Shown here one piece after another: positions 63,041-64,000 of a stretch of 64,000 nucleotides of DNA (position 1 is the first letter of the stretch; every line of letters starts with the position of its first letter). Location: the NCBI RefSeq assembly GCF_918797505.1, contig NC_092801.1, positions 4,216,001-4,280,000 of the forward strand. Reading direction: 5' to 3'. The notes under the pieces were generated by a model. It saw only the letters and a program-made list of their open reading frames with translations. It was not told the DNA's origin and did not search any database. The stretch is from Bemisia tabaci. Taxonomy: Eukaryota > Arthropoda > Insecta > Hemiptera > Aleyrodidae. Made by a program: the position numbers and the translations under genes.

Positions 63041-64000
63041 CAATGGTTCTGAATAATGGTGATTTGTAATTTATTCCAAGTGTTTTTCGTATTTCAAAGA
63101 AGTGTACCTTATTATCGATTAAAAATTTACTTCCTGAAAAAAGAAAAAAAAGACCTGAAACTCATTTGAATAGAAAAAAGCCTTCCATTCACAACAAAAA
63201 TTATTTTAGGATACAAGGGAATATGTTTTGTTTTGGTGTAGGAAAAACGTTTTTTGACCATTTTTGCAGTGAATACTAGCTCGAAGCTGGAGAGTTGTTG
63301 GAATAATTTGGCAGGAGGAGTGTAAAATATCCAAAACATATAATTTTCGTGGCAGTTCATTCATTTATGTTCCGCTGTATTCTACCGCAAAAAGCCGATA
63401 CTAAATATCAGATTTTGCAGTTATCTTCACACATACAACTCCATTGCACAAAAACTTAAAATTCATCGCATTTAAGTATTTTACATTGAATTTATGGTGT
63501 CTCGTAGTAACTCTAAACATATGAAGAATGAGTGCTCGCTAGATTTTTTGGGAAAGAAAATTTTGATGGAGAAAATTTGAGATCGCAGAATTAGCGTGTC
63601 TATTTTGCGATAAAAATAGGGAACTGATATGAAGTGTATCTTCGTCTGATTGAAACACTTTTTATGATTCAAAAGGAAATATTTTCAAATTCAAGAATAT
63701 TACTGCATTGACCAAAGAATAAAATTTTTGCGAACTCATTTGCATTTAAAACAATTTCCCTGAACAGGTTTCAGACTTCTGGCTTCATCATCAGCCGCTT
63801 TTCAGCGAATTGGATGGATGTGTTCCCCACGCGTCGTAAAACTAAACTCGTTTTACTTCTTCTACCTTACATAACCGAAGAACCATTCTTGGCAGCACTG
63901 ATTAATCCAATTCACTGAAAACTGCCGATGATGAAGCCATGCAGAGAGCTCTGTTCCAACGTCTAAAAATCTGGCAGATGTTTCTTCTTTTCAAAAGGAG
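63041..64000 (+). other. Gene F intron, right edge of window
   Basis: AT-rich sequence with no exon. CAGACTTCTGGCTTCATCAT near 63772 and GATGATGAAGCCATGCAGA near 63928 form an imperfect inverted pair about 150 bp apart, perhaps another MITE. Confidence 0.4.

Overview
This window is AT-rich, intron-bearing and packed with short inverted-repeat transposons, which points to an animal genome and most likely an insect. The repeat families resemble those I associate with sap-sucking Hemiptera, possibly a whitefly such as Bemisia. That assignment rests on recollection and is not proven here. I see no rRNA, tRNA, CRISPR array, bacterial operon or housekeeping gene.

The unique coding content is a head-to-tail series of small secreted-protein genes, all on the + strand. 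Five loci share one plan: a first coding exon of exactly 18 nt (six codons, ending at a GTGAGT/GTAAGT-type donor), a 3.4-5.6 kb phase-0 intron, and one downstream exon that completes the signal peptide and encodes a low-complexity Gly/His-rich mature chain. Inferred pairs are B (9701-9718 with 14865-15800, 317 aa), C (35089-35106 with 38554-38766, 76 aa), D (41688-41705 with 45241-45471, 82 aa) and E (49996-50013 with 55571-56101, 182 aa). F has only its first exon (62605-62622) before the window ends. A (4778-5254, 158 aa) carries its own ATG directly after a splice acceptor, so any upstream exon is non-coding or outside the window. C, D and F share a core promoter with a TATA box 32-33 nt before a CAGTTT initiator.

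Region by region: 1-4.7 kb is repeats, ending in a reiterated block with MITE-1 copies just upstream of A. 4.8-5.3 kb is gene A. 5.3-9.7 kb is repeats, including a TTACC/GGTAA-rich element and an interrupted repeat. 9.7-15.8 kb is gene B, whose intron holds a hAT-like MITE, a TTAA-flanked palindrome and a 2.6 kb inverted-repeat composite that ends about 25 bp before the splice acceptor. 15.8-35 kb is a long gene-poor stretch of MITEs, microsatellites and two non-LTR retrotransposon tails. 35-38.8 kb is C, 41.6-45.5 kb is D with a three-level transposon nest in its intron, 50-56.1 kb is E with degenerate tandem repeats and TIR elements in its intron, and 56-64 kb is repeats plus the start of F.

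The genes look like paralogues of one rapidly diverging family of secreted Gly/His-rich proteins. A signal peptide interrupted by an intron after a few codons is common in insect cuticular-protein genes, so cuticle, eggshell or salivary roles are the leading possibilities; none is shown by the sequence.
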